Below the pieces are notes generated by a model that saw only the letters and a list, made by a program, of their open reading frames with translations, was not told the origin of the DNA and ran no database searches. A stretch of 64,000 nucleotides of DNA. It comes from Aspidiotus rigidus (taxonomy: Eukaryota; Arthropoda; Insecta; Hemiptera; Diaspididae). Below are positions 23,534 to 36,520 of this stretch, piece after piece. Numbering within the stretch: position 1 is the first letter of the stretch; each line of letters begins with the position of its first letter. Both the position numbers and the translations under genes were made by a program. Where the stretch lies: NCBI GenBank assembly GCA_035079385.1, contig JAVHKY010000003.1, forward strand, positions 6,737,501-6,801,500. The letters run 5' to 3'.

Positions 23534-25772
23534 CTATGAGTGAAGGAAACAACATTTATTTTCTGGGAGCGGACATTTCATAGGATGATTAGTATGAAAC
23601 CAACACGGTTTTGATTTCCATTTTTTGACATGTTTCTTTTCATTTGGTTTACGAAAATATATTCGACCGCTGAGGACCATAAATACAGAATGATTATTTT
23701 TCAGTAATGTTTGGAGTCCTCCGCATTCATTCTTCAATTTCTTCAGGTCTGCAGGATTAAGAAGACGAACAGCATCTTCGAAATTCAACGAATAATTTGC
23801 AGACCATATATCTGTAGAATCACTCAGGGCTAGCTGCCTTTGAATTAATGCTCCTGATATGGTATCACATATCGTACTTGTGACGGATTTATCGATTTTT
23901 GTACAATTTCTAACTCGTTCAACAGCCTCTCTCGGAACGAAACTATTATTTAAATATTTCGATAAAACATTTTCCACTCGGTGTTGTAATAATTCTGAGT
24001 TGTCGGATTTTGACTCCCGTTCTCCTACTAAACAAATTCGTTTCGTAGAAGGGATTCGTAATTTGTCAACGGAAACATTAAAATCTAACTCTTTGCAAAT
24101 TTCTACAACGTAATCTATGTAATCGCTATAAGTGCTGCATGAAGAATTCCGTCGTTGAAACTTCTGGCCAGATAATTGATAAGCACAGCATGGTAACAGG
24201 AAGAATTTACAACGGGCAGAACTACGAGTAGCAAATATAGGAATCCAAGGAGTTAATTCATCAGAATGATTTCCGATAAGCCAGTCGACATCTGGGTAGG
24301 AACAGTTATCATCTGGAGTAATGGTCGCAGTCTGGAATAAAGTTAAAAAATAGATTTACAAAATTTTAACAAGTCGATTGTGAGTGAATTCAACAGAATA
24401 AGAACTCATTACTTTTAATATAGTACTAGCTGGGTACGTCGACCATATTTTTCGAGAACGAATATCTATACCATAACCACGATGCCCCTCTTGAGAGAGA
24501 ATGTGGACTAGTAGACCATTTCCGCATCCTAAATCTACGAAACTCACTTTCTCGTTAGCCCACAATAAGGAAAGATAAGCAGCTATCGCAATATCTTCGT
24601 AAACAAATTTGAGTGGATCTGTATTCTCAGTCCATCTCTGAAAATAAATATACGAACATGATGATCTGAAAAGAAAGACGAGATTTTATAGGTACTTAAT
24701 GATTCCTTACTTGAATCAACTCCCTTCCATATTTTTCTTTCCAAGTTAAATACAATTCATTGTAATAATCTGAAGCAATCAAATTCAAAGAATCTCGATT
24801 CCTTTCTTCACATTCGCCGATTGGATTAGATTCTTGAGCCCACTTCATTAATTTTGGTAAAAACACATATTTTATCCATTCATGCTTTATTTGACGCGAG
24901 AGTTCCAAGACCTGTATTTTAATCCTCTCTTCTTCAAATTTTAGGATGAATCGAAAGACAGATGGATGTAATTTCTCGGATTCTGATGTTACGTTGTAGA
25001 AAAGTGCTTCGTTTTCAGAATAATCTATGGAATGAGAATTATTTTGACATTTGAAAACACTGGTCGATAATATATGACATATCAGTGGTTCGAATGATAA
25101 CCGATCAACTCACTTATGAAACAAATTTCAATGGAGTTGGAGTTGGTCGCTCTCTTAAATAAAAGCTGCCTGACAAGAATGTAGGCTCCTCCTGCGATAA
25201 TTCTGGAATCGCTTTCCAGACATGGTTGTAGATTTTTATCGGTTGAAAAATGATCGAGTAAACGTGCTCCTGAATCCGATGATTCAGCTTTCGAATGATC
25301 AATAAGTTTCTCCAGAACTCTATTTAGCGACCTGCCATCGAGGCATCGATATATTTGAACCATTTTTACGCCGAACAAATTTCTATTGACCACGTGAGGC
25401 TTCGATATCCATATCCAGACAGCTTGCCAAAACTGTTGATCATTTATTTTCAATTCTTCTGAAATCATTGTGGATGGAATCTGTAAAATTGAATGACCAG
25501 TAAAAATAAAATTACGGAATTTCGATACAAACTGCAATGAACGGATTAAAAATTTTCGCACAAGCCTCCTAACATATGTCTTCAGTGTACAAACACGTTC
25601 AAGTCTGGTTCAAGTTCGGCAATGGCTCCTTCACAGAAGAATCCCTAACTCATTATGCGTGTCGTGAATTTTTAAGATGACTGTCATATTCTTGGAAACT
25701 CTAGGTGAAAACAAAATTTCGACAGTTACAGACTACGGTAGTCAACAATACCTTGATATTTTCAGTCGTCAT
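23534..25772 (-). CDS. TRMT44: tRNA (uracil-O(2)-)-methyltransferase TRMT44
   Basis: Exons on the minus strand: 25772-25752 (seven codons, MTTENIK), 25480-25114, 25024-24711, 24637-24413, 24331-23534. Total 1725 nt, 574 aa in one frame. It 2'-O-methylates U44 of tRNA-Ser using S-adenosylmethionine. The SAM-binding loop FVDLGCGNG and GYGIDIRSRK lie in exon 4 of the list. They are followed by DWLIGNHSDELTPWIP and FFLLPCC, which are characteristic of this family. The C-terminus has a CCCH zinc finger (C-x9-C-x6-C, then CFLH), as in animal TRMT44. The gene is tail to tail with YEATS4, with about 170 bp between stop codons. The tiny first exon is the least certain part; an in-frame ATG at 25468 is an alternative start. 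Confidence 0.92.
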
Positions 25773-28528
25773 GATATCGAAGGAAATGTTTCGCGCTTCT
25801 TAGTTCGGAATCGGAGATGCTGAAGGAAAACCAACGAAGGACGCTTCAGTTAGACATTTTCGAAGAGGATACGGTAAAGATTGATCGGAGGTTTGGCATT
25901 TAGGCCTACTTGCAGATTGATTGTCACGTGTAGACATTTGTTTAAATTTAAGATATTGATAAGAGATACTGTATTATTCTTATCAGATCTTTGTTTAGTG
26001 CCTTACTTTGTTTACTTTGTTGCACTTGCATGCGCATGCATACCACCGTGCCAGAAGGCCAGAAGGCAAAAATATTATTACTCGTAGTTTCGAATTTGTG
26101 AGATTTCTTCAGGTGACTACTGACTACTGCTACACGAGTAAAACCCATATCTCAAATTTTTTACAAAATTCTGAGTATAAAATTAATAGCATAGATGCTG
26201 CGGAGTGGGTATCTTGCCACTAACTGACATTTTAATGGATTGCATGTCGAAGTGAGAATTTTTATTTAAAAAATATTTAATTTCTGTGAAGTATAAACTC
26301 CTAACCAAAGATCCTAATACAGAAAGAAGGTCATCTATAGGTACAAGAAGAAAAAAAAGGACAGTAAATTAGGTTTATTTGCCAATACCTACACAACTTG
26401 TTAGAAAAAGCAAGAGACCTACCCGAGGAAATAACGGAAAGCAGAATATTTATACATTGAGAGAAATTACTTAGCGTTATCCAAATCAAAGTTCTATGTG
26501 ATGTTGCTTTCTGGTACTTCTCTTATTAGAATGGTGTTTCATATTAGGACATAGAATATAATATCTATCCTCGATATTCTGAACAATGGAGATGAAAGGA
26601 ACAGAGAATGAAAAAACAAAATTTTCAACACAAAAAAATTATATAATAGTTTAAATGAATAGATTTATAGAAAAATATAGATAGCTTAAGTAGAATTTTT
26701 GTATTGTCGTTTACAAATGAAAGCTAATATAATTGCGATAGGTACTTCTTATAGGTAGCCATGAAATATTTTTGCATATAGGTATAGGTGATAATAATGA
26801 TTAATTAAATAAAAGTTTTAAAGTTCGTATAGTAATCTGAAACAATCGGCGATATTTTAACAGCTGCTAAAAATAAATTATTTTAAAAATTAAGATGGAT
26901 AAATACATCCAACATGATGATGAATGCTTAAAAATAATTTTTACAAGAAAAAAAAAAACACCTTATACTTAATCTTAATTTTCTACTAGTTGAATTCAAT
27001 TTAAATTAAACAGGTACCTATCCACTTGAATCTAAGTACTTAGTTCAGAAATATTTGATCATCAGTGAATACTTACAGAAAACAATTTATCATAATATTA
27101 GTTTATAATAATAATATCTGAGGAGGAATTGTGAGAAACGAGATGGTGATGAAAGTTACGGCCAACGGTATGTTTTGTACGCCAAAAAACTGCTTATACA
27201 GTACAATATTGAATTGACAATACCCAATACCTAAAAAATAGAAATATAAATTTGTTTTTTCGTAATAATATAAAATAGCTGGTTAAGTTTGCATTACATA
27301 TAAATTAATATCATTAAGGAGAAATAGAAAGAAAAAAAAAAGGAGGCACAGGACCAGTCACTATAGAATACAACACTATGAGCGTTATATGTGGGTATCC
27401 CAATTATCTGATGATTCTTCAGTGCAGTCGTTGTACCAATATTTCTGATTTACGGTAATCAAATAACCTTGGGCAAAAGCTAAATATAATCATACTCGTA
27501 GAGTTAGTCTCTATTTTTTCATGTAGTTATGAATACGTACGGGTACAACTGAATATTAACAAATTTTACGAGGACATGCATGGCTTCAAAGGAAGCACGT
27601 CAATGATTTGCTGAAGTAAAATAACAGAAATTTTTCAAAAGTCAAAAATTATACTCCATTTTAGAAGTCTTTGATGGAAATATTTATTCAGAAAATAACA
27701 GGAAACAGAAATTCGCGAAAAGACAGTGATGACGAAATAATGAAATTGACTTTTTCTATTCTACTGACTGACTGAGACTGAATTTTGTTTTTCATGGGTT
27801 TTGGTTTCAATGATACACTCTCATAAAAAGAACAGGTCAATTTTACCTAACTGACCAGTTATACGAAATTACGTCACAATGGAGGAATACTATGGGATAG
27901 AGTGAACTGCATACTACTGAAACATTAAAAATAGATGGGCCGACAATTGTGGCACCCAAGGCTGGATTTGGCTTCTGTGGGATTCGGGACCAAATCGTTG
28001 TGAAGGGGTCATTCTCAGCTGTATTTGTAGAACGAACACAAGTTTCAATCATCGTTAAACTGTGGCGTTAAATGGCCCCTCCACTCCCATTGAATTCGAC
28101 TCGAGCTGTGATATCAATATCACTCTCTAAAAATGACTAAAATGATTAGCGGTGAATTGTCGAAATGCATCTGAACTTTGTTATTAAGAATAGAAAACCA
28201 TTGCTTGGAGAGCCGTTGAGGATTTTTGAGGCCTCTTAAATGTGGGAGGGAGGTGAAAAATCTTGAAAGTCAAAATGTTGACCAACTTTTTTTGTTTACC
28301 GGATAGGTGAGACACTCCCAGTTCCCTTTTCAGAACGCCCCTAAAAGTCATGCTCAAATTAGAACAAGTAAAAATTCTTAAGAGATGTAAGTAATATAAT
28401 GAAACTATTTGGTGGCTTTAATTTATGTAAAGTGAATCAAGTTCATAAGTTCTACCTTACGATATTTTAGAAATGAGACGAGTGTCATGTAGGTATAGGA
28501 CTTGACAATCTACCCATTCCTAATTTCA
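25773..28528. other. Long AT-rich intergenic region
   Basis: Mostly AT-rich low-complexity sequence with poly-A runs. It likely includes the TRMT44 upstream region and the 3' UTR or last exon(s) of the MARVEL gene. A 14-bp palindrome (TGCATGCGCATGCA, about 26027-26040) stands out, but no gene can be supported. Short frames near 27390-27480 and 27110-27190 on the minus strand follow AG acceptors and could be small exons, but the evidence is too thin. Confidence 0.45.
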
Positions 28529-29151
28529 TCAACTTACCCCAGCGTCGTAATACAGTTTATAAGTATCATATGGACGTTCATCCTTATTCAACTTTATGAA
28601 TAGCCATATTGTTGCAATTGCATAGAGGATAAATGCACCTCCATGATAGATGAATTCCTGGAAGGATACATACATAAATTCATCTGTTTCAAATACACCT
28701 GTACAAGTAAGACTTTCTAAATGCACTCACATAGCTTGTCTTCGCAATGATTGAACCAGTTGATATAGATACTAGACATCCAAGTAGTAATAGTAAACTA
28801 CCAATGAAAAATGTTACAACAATGTAGAGGAAGAAAATTATGTGATGCTGCTTTGTATAGGCGTTATATGTATACGTCAAATCACGATCGCCGCTTATAA
28901 ACAGGCATAGTAGAGCTAAAATAACAGCTCCTACAATCTGCCGAGAAAAATTGTATATTTGTATATTATAACATGAAGTAATGAATTTAAAAAAAAAAAA
29001 AAAGAATTGAAATATTTTCAAAAACCTTGATACTTACTATTTCTGCTATTTTGAGTAAACCGGGTACGGTTTTACAGTATCCAATATTCAGAATGAGAGC
29101 TGATGTCGTAGAAGTTGTGGTTGTACGAGTGACAGTGACTGTGTGTGACAT
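28529..29151 (-). CDS. MARVEL-domain membrane protein, CKLF/singles-bar type (3' end uncertain)
   Basis: Three exons on the minus strand: 29151-29038 ([16 protein letters not shown] start), 28937-28731 and 28657-28538, all phase 0. The Thr-rich N-terminus and the following [19 protein letters not shown] segment, then three membrane spans (about residues 36-54, 74-97 and 112-130), fit a MARVEL protein. These act in membrane apposition and vesicle traffic; members related to singles bar act in myoblast fusion. Reading through the last donor gives a stop two codons later (DAGVS, ending at 28529). That would leave only three spans where MARVEL proteins have four. A further exon to the left on the minus strand is therefore likely but was not found. 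Naming beyond MARVEL is not supported. Confidence 0.75.
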
Positions 29152-29841
29152 TTTTCCAGTTCTGAATAAAAAAAAATAAGGTCACATTAACGTAAAAAGT
29201 AGTATTAAGAAGTTTTAAAAAATTTAATTCATTTGGACCAAAAAATATCAAACAACTTGAAAAATTGTACTGGTTTGTGGAACAGAGGATTCACTAACTC
29301 TTGTATAAATTTGTTTAGCGGCTTCATACAGAAGTTATTACCTTAAGATAAACAAAGTCATTCTTTGATGTCTTCACTACAGAATGATACAGCCCCTAAT
29401 ACCCTCCTAAATTGCTTGAATCCCTTTTGTTGGAAAGTAGGCAGGTGTGACTCACCCACATTGGTGGAGGAAATCTGCAAAAGTGGATCGTCTCAACTTC
29501 AAAGTTGTAAGTAATGACCTACAACGCCGATTTTTATTCTCTAAAAATTGTCCACATTACTTCAATTTAGAGGGAAAATACCAGGTATGTACATTAGAAC
29601 TGATCACAAATACTTTGTAAGATCAAATCACATTCAGGTACAGGCTTGACAGGGAGTATAGGATTTTTATTTTTATGGCGGCCTTTTGGAGAGACTTTTG
29701 TATATTGTGTCTAAGTATCAGAAAAATAGATTGACAACTGTGGAGAACCTGCTATCTGGAAGGCGCATCCTCGGAAAACGTACGCGTTCGCGTCCAACTT
29801 TGATGACGTCATCTGCCTAAGTTGGGTTAGGTTAGTAGCAG

Positions 29842-29960
29842 AAATGAAATATCTGGGTGTGTATTTAGATGGAAGAGTAACATGGGATACACAATGAAGG
29901 AAACTGCATGATGAAGTCACCATGATTATGCCTGTAGGAAGTTAGGTTGGATTAAGCATC
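29842..29960 (+). pseudogene. Reverse transcriptase relic of a non-LTR retrotransposon
   Basis: One frame reads AEMKYLGVYLDGRVTWD and is then stopped. This matches the conserved KYLGVxLDxxLxW block after the reverse transcriptase palm in LINE ORF2 proteins. The rest is decayed. It lies among TGACGTCATC-type repeated phrases. Confidence 0.65.
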
Positions 29961-29989
29961 TTCAAAAAACAACTTTAATACTCATCATG

Positions 29990-32300
29990 GTTCAATAAGA
30001 CATAAAACGTCCGCGTTTGACTTGACGTCATCAACTTGTGACGTTATCAACCTGAGTTTGGTTAGGTGACAATTGCTTAGAAGAATTTGTGTAGGTTAGA
30101 TTATAAGCAAACTTATTTGACCTATTTCATCCCTTAGAATATGTTTGTAGTCTCATCATACGTTTTTAAGGTGGGAAAAAAAAGATGAAGTAGATAAAGA
30201 GTTTGAAGGAAGAGTCTTTTCTTTATTGGAAAGAAGGTTTTACAATGTGTCTTCAAGTGTAGAATACGAGTATTTTGAGATTTTAAAAAAGTGCATAATT
30301 GTGGACCATCTGTCTTTTAGGGGGACAGGCCGGACAGCGCAGTATTGCAAGTTTGCAATGGTCTCTGAATTTCTATTCGTGTTTTCTTTCTAGGGACATG
30401 GTTACTAAGAAGACAAGTATCACTGCGTATAATTTTCGCGCTCGTATGAATCATAATACGGTACCTATTCAAGATTTTCAAATAACAAATTTTTATCCAA
30501 AAATTCAGCCAAGCCAATTAAGAGAAAAAGGAATACTGGGAATTTTCTAGCCGCGTAATCGCGTAGTTCATACTAAATTTGAAAATTATGTGTATATAAG
30601 TTACTTACTAACAACACGTTGATAGACTGGCGGCTATAATTTTTGCCTTCGCGTTAGAAATTTTCTTGTACATACGTAAAATTAAAAATAACCAACAAGC
30701 GTACGGTAAGCTTTATATCAGAATGACGTTATCGTCATAATAATACATGTATACCAAAACCCTACACCGACTTTCCTTGACGCCTGCCCATTTAAGGAGA
30801 GTGATTATTGATGCTTCGAATTTCAAATCGTCGGATGTAGGCCTAAATTGCATCGAAACGATATTTCGACTTAATGAAGGCCGATCCACCACGGGTCGAC
30901 CGAAGAGAAAAAAAAAAAGACGTTGGGAACTTATACAAGTATAAAAAGATGTTAATTGGTTGTAAATAAAAAGAGACGTGATATAGGTTACCGATTTTAT
31001 GTACCTACATGTGCTGGGGAATCTTTCATCCATGGAAAGCACGTAGCACTGAGTCGATTATTTACAATAAGTACACTGTATACGTATAGCATCGTTTGGT
31101 CGTCTGCATATAAGACTGTGTTGCAAAGTGTCATAATTTTACTGTCGACGTTTTAAATTTATTTTTATTCTCACTCATGCGATATAAGCAAGTATCAGGA
31201 ATCGGTTTTAAATTCTACTTATCAGCTTTGGTGGAGCGTTTTGCCATTCGCAATCTGCTTATTAGTACTATCCAGGAAGGAGTACGAAAAAAAAACTCGC
31301 ACATGATCCAAAATTTAGGAAAATTAGTGAGAATTTTGTAAATAGAGTGACTCTAACTCGTGAAATTTCCGCACAATGACCTCAATATGAGCCTGTAATT
31401 TTATGAAGCTCGTTGAAGATTTTTTCAAAAAATTTACTAGTTTTGAAGACTCGTGTAAGTGCTTTGAATTCAATATAATCCCCAATTGTGAAAACCCAAT
31501 AAAAATCGTGACTTATAGAAATCAAAGAATTCAGCCCACAGGTACGTAATACAATCCTGGCAGAACGAATGCGGTCTACAATGTTACGGTACATCTATTC
31601 TGCCTATAGCTAGAAGAACTTCTTAAGGGAGGAAGTGAGATCATTGAATTTCATAAAGGCAAAAGAAATCAATTCTTCCTCATCCTCCGTCTCTTTTCTA
31701 CGGACACCGGGACGCATCATGAAGCCGTGGACCTTGCCGTCAGGCAGTGACTGTGTTCACCTTCCATAACTATACCCTCTCCCTCATCCTCTCTTCATGG
31801 TCTAAGATCTTCTAATAAATTCCGACCTATTGAAAAAGCTCCACTTCCTTGGTCTACTTCAAACCGTTCCTTCCGATAAGAAGTCATACTGAACCGCCCC
31901 AGAATAGGCTTCACCCGTTTCCCGCCTCCCATCTCCTGAGTGCATATACAACGTTGATGATCCATCCTCGTCGATTACCCGAACGTATAGGACCCAACTG
32001 GCTCATTTTCGGATCCTCATACGTCGGAGCATTGGAGGCGAAGTATAAGCCGATCGAGTCCTGACGTGAACACGACGTTAATTTTATGAATGGGCATGGC
32101 TCATATCATCTTCTTGTCTCGTCGGTTGCCTAACCAGCTCATTTTCCGACCTCCAGTGTTGGACAACTGATAGCGTTGTTTACACACTGTATCGGCGTTC
32201 TGCGTTAAATACGGTCTAAGATGTATATAAATGAGGAAAAGATTTGCACTCTCGAGCAACAAAGAAAAAGGAGGGAGATTTAGAAAAGTTCCAACCAATT
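29990..32300. other. Intergenic region with decayed repeats
   Basis: It contains TGACGTCATCAACTTGTGAC-type phrases near 30020, which recur at 44350-44470 and 56480-56520, and several short frames without recognisable similarity. One of these (30747-30944, +) has a basic GRPKRKKKRR end. I see no supported gene. Confidence 0.4.
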
Positions 32301-32309
32301 AAGCTACAT

Positions 32310-32395
32310 TTGGAAGATTTGGAAAAATTTTGATTTTTGAGCTATATATCAGAGGAGAGTGAGATACAGCAGGGGTAGGCCTTGGTGGAGATATA
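32310..32395. repeat. Direct repeat R, copy 1
   Basis: The segment with GATTTTTGAGCTATATATCA, CAGCAGGGGTAGGCCTTGG recurs about 1.8 kb downstream (34118-34205) with about 80% similarity by eye. The two copies bracket a very AT-rich stretch that includes a MITE. Confidence 0.6.
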
Positions 32396-32500
32396 TATTT
32401 TTAATTCAATCTATCCAATTAGGTCGAGTAATTTAATTTAATTTTTCATTTTTTATGTATAAAAATACTCACACCATCAATTTTTAATGATTTATAATTA

Positions 32501-33013
32501 GGGCAAGTAAAAATATTTGTTTATCCGTCTGAAATATTTTTTTTAAATCTCAAAATATGTGGAAATATGTGCTAATAAATATTTTTTAAGAAAACGTCAT
32601 TTTCAGAACAAAAAGTTCTAAAAATCAATTAAATACAAGAAGTATTAGAAAAGTACGTAATTTTGAGTACAAAATATTCTAAAAATCAATTAGATAAAAG
32701 AAATATTAAAAAAGACTTTGATTTCAGTTGATGAACACATGCATGTGTAGGTTGTTGAACAAAAAACTTTGCCTATTATTATCTTTAAAAATATCCAACA
32801 TTTCACAATAAGTTGCGAGAAATCGAGTTAAAATTAGCTTTTAGGGAAAACATAGAAAATATGTGAAAATATTTTTTTTTCACAAAATATGTAAAAATAT
32901 GTGCTATTAAATTTCAATGGGGTACCCAGGTTATGATGAAATGGATGATTTTCGAACTATTTACGTCATAGCTAGTAACGAAAAAAATATGTGAAAAATA
33001 TTTTTACTTGCCC
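32501..33013. mobile_element. MITE with GGGCAAGTAAAAATATTT ends and TA target duplication
   Basis: The left end GGGCAAGTAAAAATATTT and the right end AATATTTTTACTTGCCC are complementary. TA flanks both sides (32499-32500 and 33014-33015). It is about 513 bp, extremely AT-rich, with repeated AATATGTG phrases and no open frame. A TA duplication suggests a Tc1/mariner-type or related mover. Confidence 0.82.
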
Positions 33014-33019
33014 TATTTA

Positions 33020-34060
33020 TAATCGATTCATTGATTTTCAATTTAAATCTTGCATTTAAATTTGTTTCTTTTTATTATATTTAATTAATTTATCATTAAC
33101 AAAATCATTTTATATTAATTTGATTTATATTAATTTTTTTTTTCATTTATTTTATTAATTCATTTACTTAAAGGGACCACATCTCGGTGACAAAAACACT
33201 TTTTTTTTTTTTTTCATAGATCACCTGATGACGCACGAGAAAAATACTTTTCAACTAAATTATTAGAGTTGATTTGCATCTTAGAAAACGAAAACGATTT
33301 TCTTATTCGGCATATAGATAGCCATGGAAAAAAAAGTACATTTACCGAGTGTGGTCGTTCTTCATGGAACGCATCTTGAATATAAATCTATTTTTAAATT
33401 TGAATTTCACATTTATTCCGTTTTTTTAGAATGAATTTTAAATTTAAAAAGTTGATATAATATTATTTTGAAAAAATAAAGATCTGATTAAAATTTTATA
33501 TTAAAAATATCTACCTAAGAGATTTATTATTAATAAGTTGAGAATCTATTTTTTTTTTTAAATCTCGAGATATAATAAAAATATTGCAAATACATTTTTT
33601 TTTTTTTTGTACATTCATCAATTAATTAATTTTGTTATTTTTCATTTCAATTATTGTTGTAATAAATATTTATATTACTAATTTCAGATAAAATTATTGT
33701 TAGAATGATAATTATTAATTCAAAATCAAATAAAATGAAAATAATAATTATTCGTGTTATTAAATCCTGATTCGAATCTATTAAGTATGAAAACTTTTTG
33801 GTACTATTATATTTTTGATTATTATAATTATTATTTGAATTAAAATTGAATTAATCATTGTTAAATAAATTTTGAATTTATATTCTCAAGGTTGATTATA
33901 TTCAAAGTAATAAAAAAATATGATCGAATAAAAATAATAAAAACTTCAATAATTATAAATAAATTATAATATTTTTATAAATAATATATAAGAAATTAGA
34001 TGGCCTATTATTATATTAATTATTAATTGTTGAATAGAAAAGATTAACCTATTCGAATTT
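33020..34060. other. AT desert
   Basis: About 1 kb of almost pure A/T sequence (ATTAATTA, TTTTATT and similar) without open frames. One more mixed segment (33170-33370) contains nothing I recognise. Confidence 0.7.
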
Positions 34061-34117
34061 GGACTTTCGAGCTACGTATAAAGGGAGAGAGTTTTAGAAG
34101 CTGTATTTATAAAGAAG

Positions 34118-34205
34118 AAAAGCCATTTGAAAAAATTTGGATTTTTCAGCTACATATCAGAGGAAAAGGGAGTTAAATGTGAAATGCAGCAAGAGTAGGT
34201 CCTGG
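34118..34205. repeat. Direct repeat R, copy 2
   Basis: The segment with GATTTTTCAGCTACATATCA and GCAAGAGTAGGTCCTGGTGG parallels the copy at 32310-32395. Confidence 0.6.
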
Positions 34206-35880
34206 TGGAAGGACATCAGTGTTTTCAGTACTGTTTGTATTCTCAAAGTCCGACTCACACTTTCCCTCGGTGACCTCTGTAAGCCGAGCAACATACTTGG
34301 GTGGCGAGAGTTGTGAGAGGGCACAGAAGAAGGAAAACCCTGACAACAAAACCCGGCAGAGGTCATCATTGCTGTAGAGCTTCCCTCAAGCCCTCACGTT
34401 CAAGAGCGAGTACCTGGGAGACACACGAGCTGAGGTGAGTAATAGAGATTGATGGTCATTAAGAGACACCTCTTAAAAGAGAAGAAAACTCGAGAAAACT
34501 TAGTGATAGCCGTAACGGATATCCGTGCATACTGGAAAAGCAGCTGTGTACGTCGTATGGTACGAACGCGTGAATGGACAACGCGACTAGGTATGAGCTC
34601 ATACGCTGAAGTTAAAATAATCAGTCTAGGAAGAGTAACTTGGAAATGGAATCTCTGGTCCCTACAGTTGGGGGTAGAAGGATTGAGCTGACTCCTCGAT
34701 ACTTGGAGAAAACACCGATGTTAGAGAACAAAACCAAGTCTCGAAATAAACAGGATTAACCAGATACGAAAACTGCAGCGAAAACATTTTATGAGCTTTG
34801 CTACCTGGACAGGAGAGTGTGAGAGAATTTTGACGTTCCAGTTACATATAAGAAGAGGAGGACTTGGAAAGATTCTAATTACCGAGTAAAGAGTGGCTCC
34901 GAAGAAGGCTAAGCTTTCGATCTAATTTCGGAACTTCAAAATACTTAAATAAACAGTCGTAATTCTTGAAAATTTTTCAACTTTACCAAATAATGAAACC
35001 CCAATTGATGATCAAAATCGCTCCTAATCGACTATCGAGATCGAAATCGAAAACCCCGTATCAGCCTTCCAACAACCGAAGATAGACTTGGAAGAAATTT
35101 TCTTTTTTCAAATGTAATTATGGCATAACGTTAGGGTATTTCTTTTTTTCTTAAAACTCAAAAGGGTGCGCATGGCTTGCCCTCGTCATTCTTGTTTCCT
35201 CAACCTCTCTCTCTTTCTGTCTCGCTTATCTTTCGATGATTGTAACCCAGAAAATTCATTCATTTTTATTTTGCTCTTGAAATCACAAAAAAAATTCGAT
35301 GTCAAAAGACGTGTACGTACTGTACACCACAATACTGCTTGAGATAAGAAAATTACCTGCTAAAATGATAAGTGGGTGAAAGACAGAAACTTCTTACACT
35401 CGTATCTTCGTACGATACATCAACGTCACAACGTGCTTTAGTTTTGAGCAATCATGTAACCCTATTTCAGAACATTTGTTTGTTTCTGTATTACCATTGT
35501 GACCTACTGAATGGAAGAATTCATGTGGTTGGGCATTTAAAATAATTGCGCTAAAATTCTTTGGCAAAATAACAAGATTCAATTACGGATAGTTATAATC
35601 AACTCGTCGCCTGTAATGAACATAAATTTTCCAATTGTACGATATTCTTTTATACAAAAATCGCAAGACTGTCAAATTTATTTGATCCCTCTTTCGTCTA
35701 GACCTTAGGCTGATGAGAAAAAAATGTTGGCTTGATAAATTTTGAAACTAATATTCGTGAAGAGTATAAGCTTTTGAATTTTGCGTTTGTATGATCCTTT
35801 CCTCAATAATTATTTCGTTGTCTCTTTTGTTTTTTTTTACTTCGTCGAATCAGATATCTGAATCATACTTCGCTTCTTTT
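34206..35880. other. Intergenic sequence without recognised gene
   Basis: Mixed-composition sequence at 34200-34700 with short frames of no recognisable similarity, then AT-rich sequence. Phrases such as AGCTACATATAAGAAGAGG match the repeat vocabulary seen around 37.1 and 44.4 kb. Confidence 0.4.
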
Positions 35881-35885
35881 TCAGA

Positions 35886-36520
35886 CTAACTGGGTGACCC
35901 GCGCTGCTCCGCAGCAATGGTAGGTAACCGATATCCGAAGGGGCACGATGGGAAAACGCCAACAGCCTGTCGGGCTGTGGCCTCCAATCCAAACGTATTG
36001 TATTTGAAGGCGACCTATTCAGTCCGCCGGGGGAGTCTTTCAGTAATCACCTGCATACACCATGTTGAATACGGATAGGTACAAATGGCCTAGGATAATA
36101 TTTTCATAGTACCTCTTTCCAAACAATGTTTGCTGTGCATCGACTTTTAGGTTCAATCGCCACCTTCACGTTCTTAAATTAATGATTTTCCACGTGATAG
36201 GGCTACATACAACTAACTATGACTGAAGACTGGTTCAGGTAAGTAGATTCCAGCTCGGTTAATGGTTTGCCCTTGAGCATTGTTGGTTGTCATGCAGAAT
36301 GCAACATTTAGAGGAAATTGCCTTCGCTCAAATGGAAAGGGAATAGTAGAGTAAGTCAATGCGAGGTAATAGTGCCCGATGTCCGAGATTTCTGCCAGTC
36401 ATAATCTCTACATTTTTCTGACAGTTAGCCTTGTACCATTCAATAATCCTATGGTTAGACTCAAATTCCTAAAGAGCATCTCAATTGCACCCTCTTTCAT
36501 CGTTTCATGGACTACACGAC
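35886..36520 (-). pseudogene. Helitron 3' end with decayed PIF1-type helicase C-terminus
   Basis: On the minus strand the pieces EMLFRNLSLTIGLLNGTRL, GRNLGHRALLPRI, PFPFERRQFPLNVAFCMT, NAQGQTINRAGIYLPEPV, LYVALSRGK and IVWKEVL appear in order. These are the last helicase motifs of Helitron Rep/Hel proteins. At least one frameshift (after LLPRI) and stops (for example TAG just before LYVALSRGK) break the frame. Just beyond, the minus strand has a hairpin (GCTGCGGAGCAGC) followed by GCGGGTCACCCAGTTAG and then T, which fits a Helitron 3' terminus (hairpin, CTRR-like end, T). No Rep domain is nearby, so it is 5'-truncated. Confidence 0.8.

Noticed and set aside
27110..27480. Two short minus-strand stretches after AG acceptors (one with LAFAQGYLITVNQKYWYNDC, one hydrophobic ending PPQILLL) that look like exons of a small membrane or secreted protein
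   Set aside because: No in-phase link to the MARVEL exons or to each other could be made, and frames of about 30 codons are common by chance.
30713..31042. 109-codon minus-strand frame and overlapping plus-strand frame with GRPKRKKKRR
   Set aside because: No recognisable domain; the two overlap each other on opposite strands and lack splice or start support.
31849..32064. 71-codon frame rich in Pro/His, and a weakly retroelement-like context
   Set aside because: No motif that I can match to a family.
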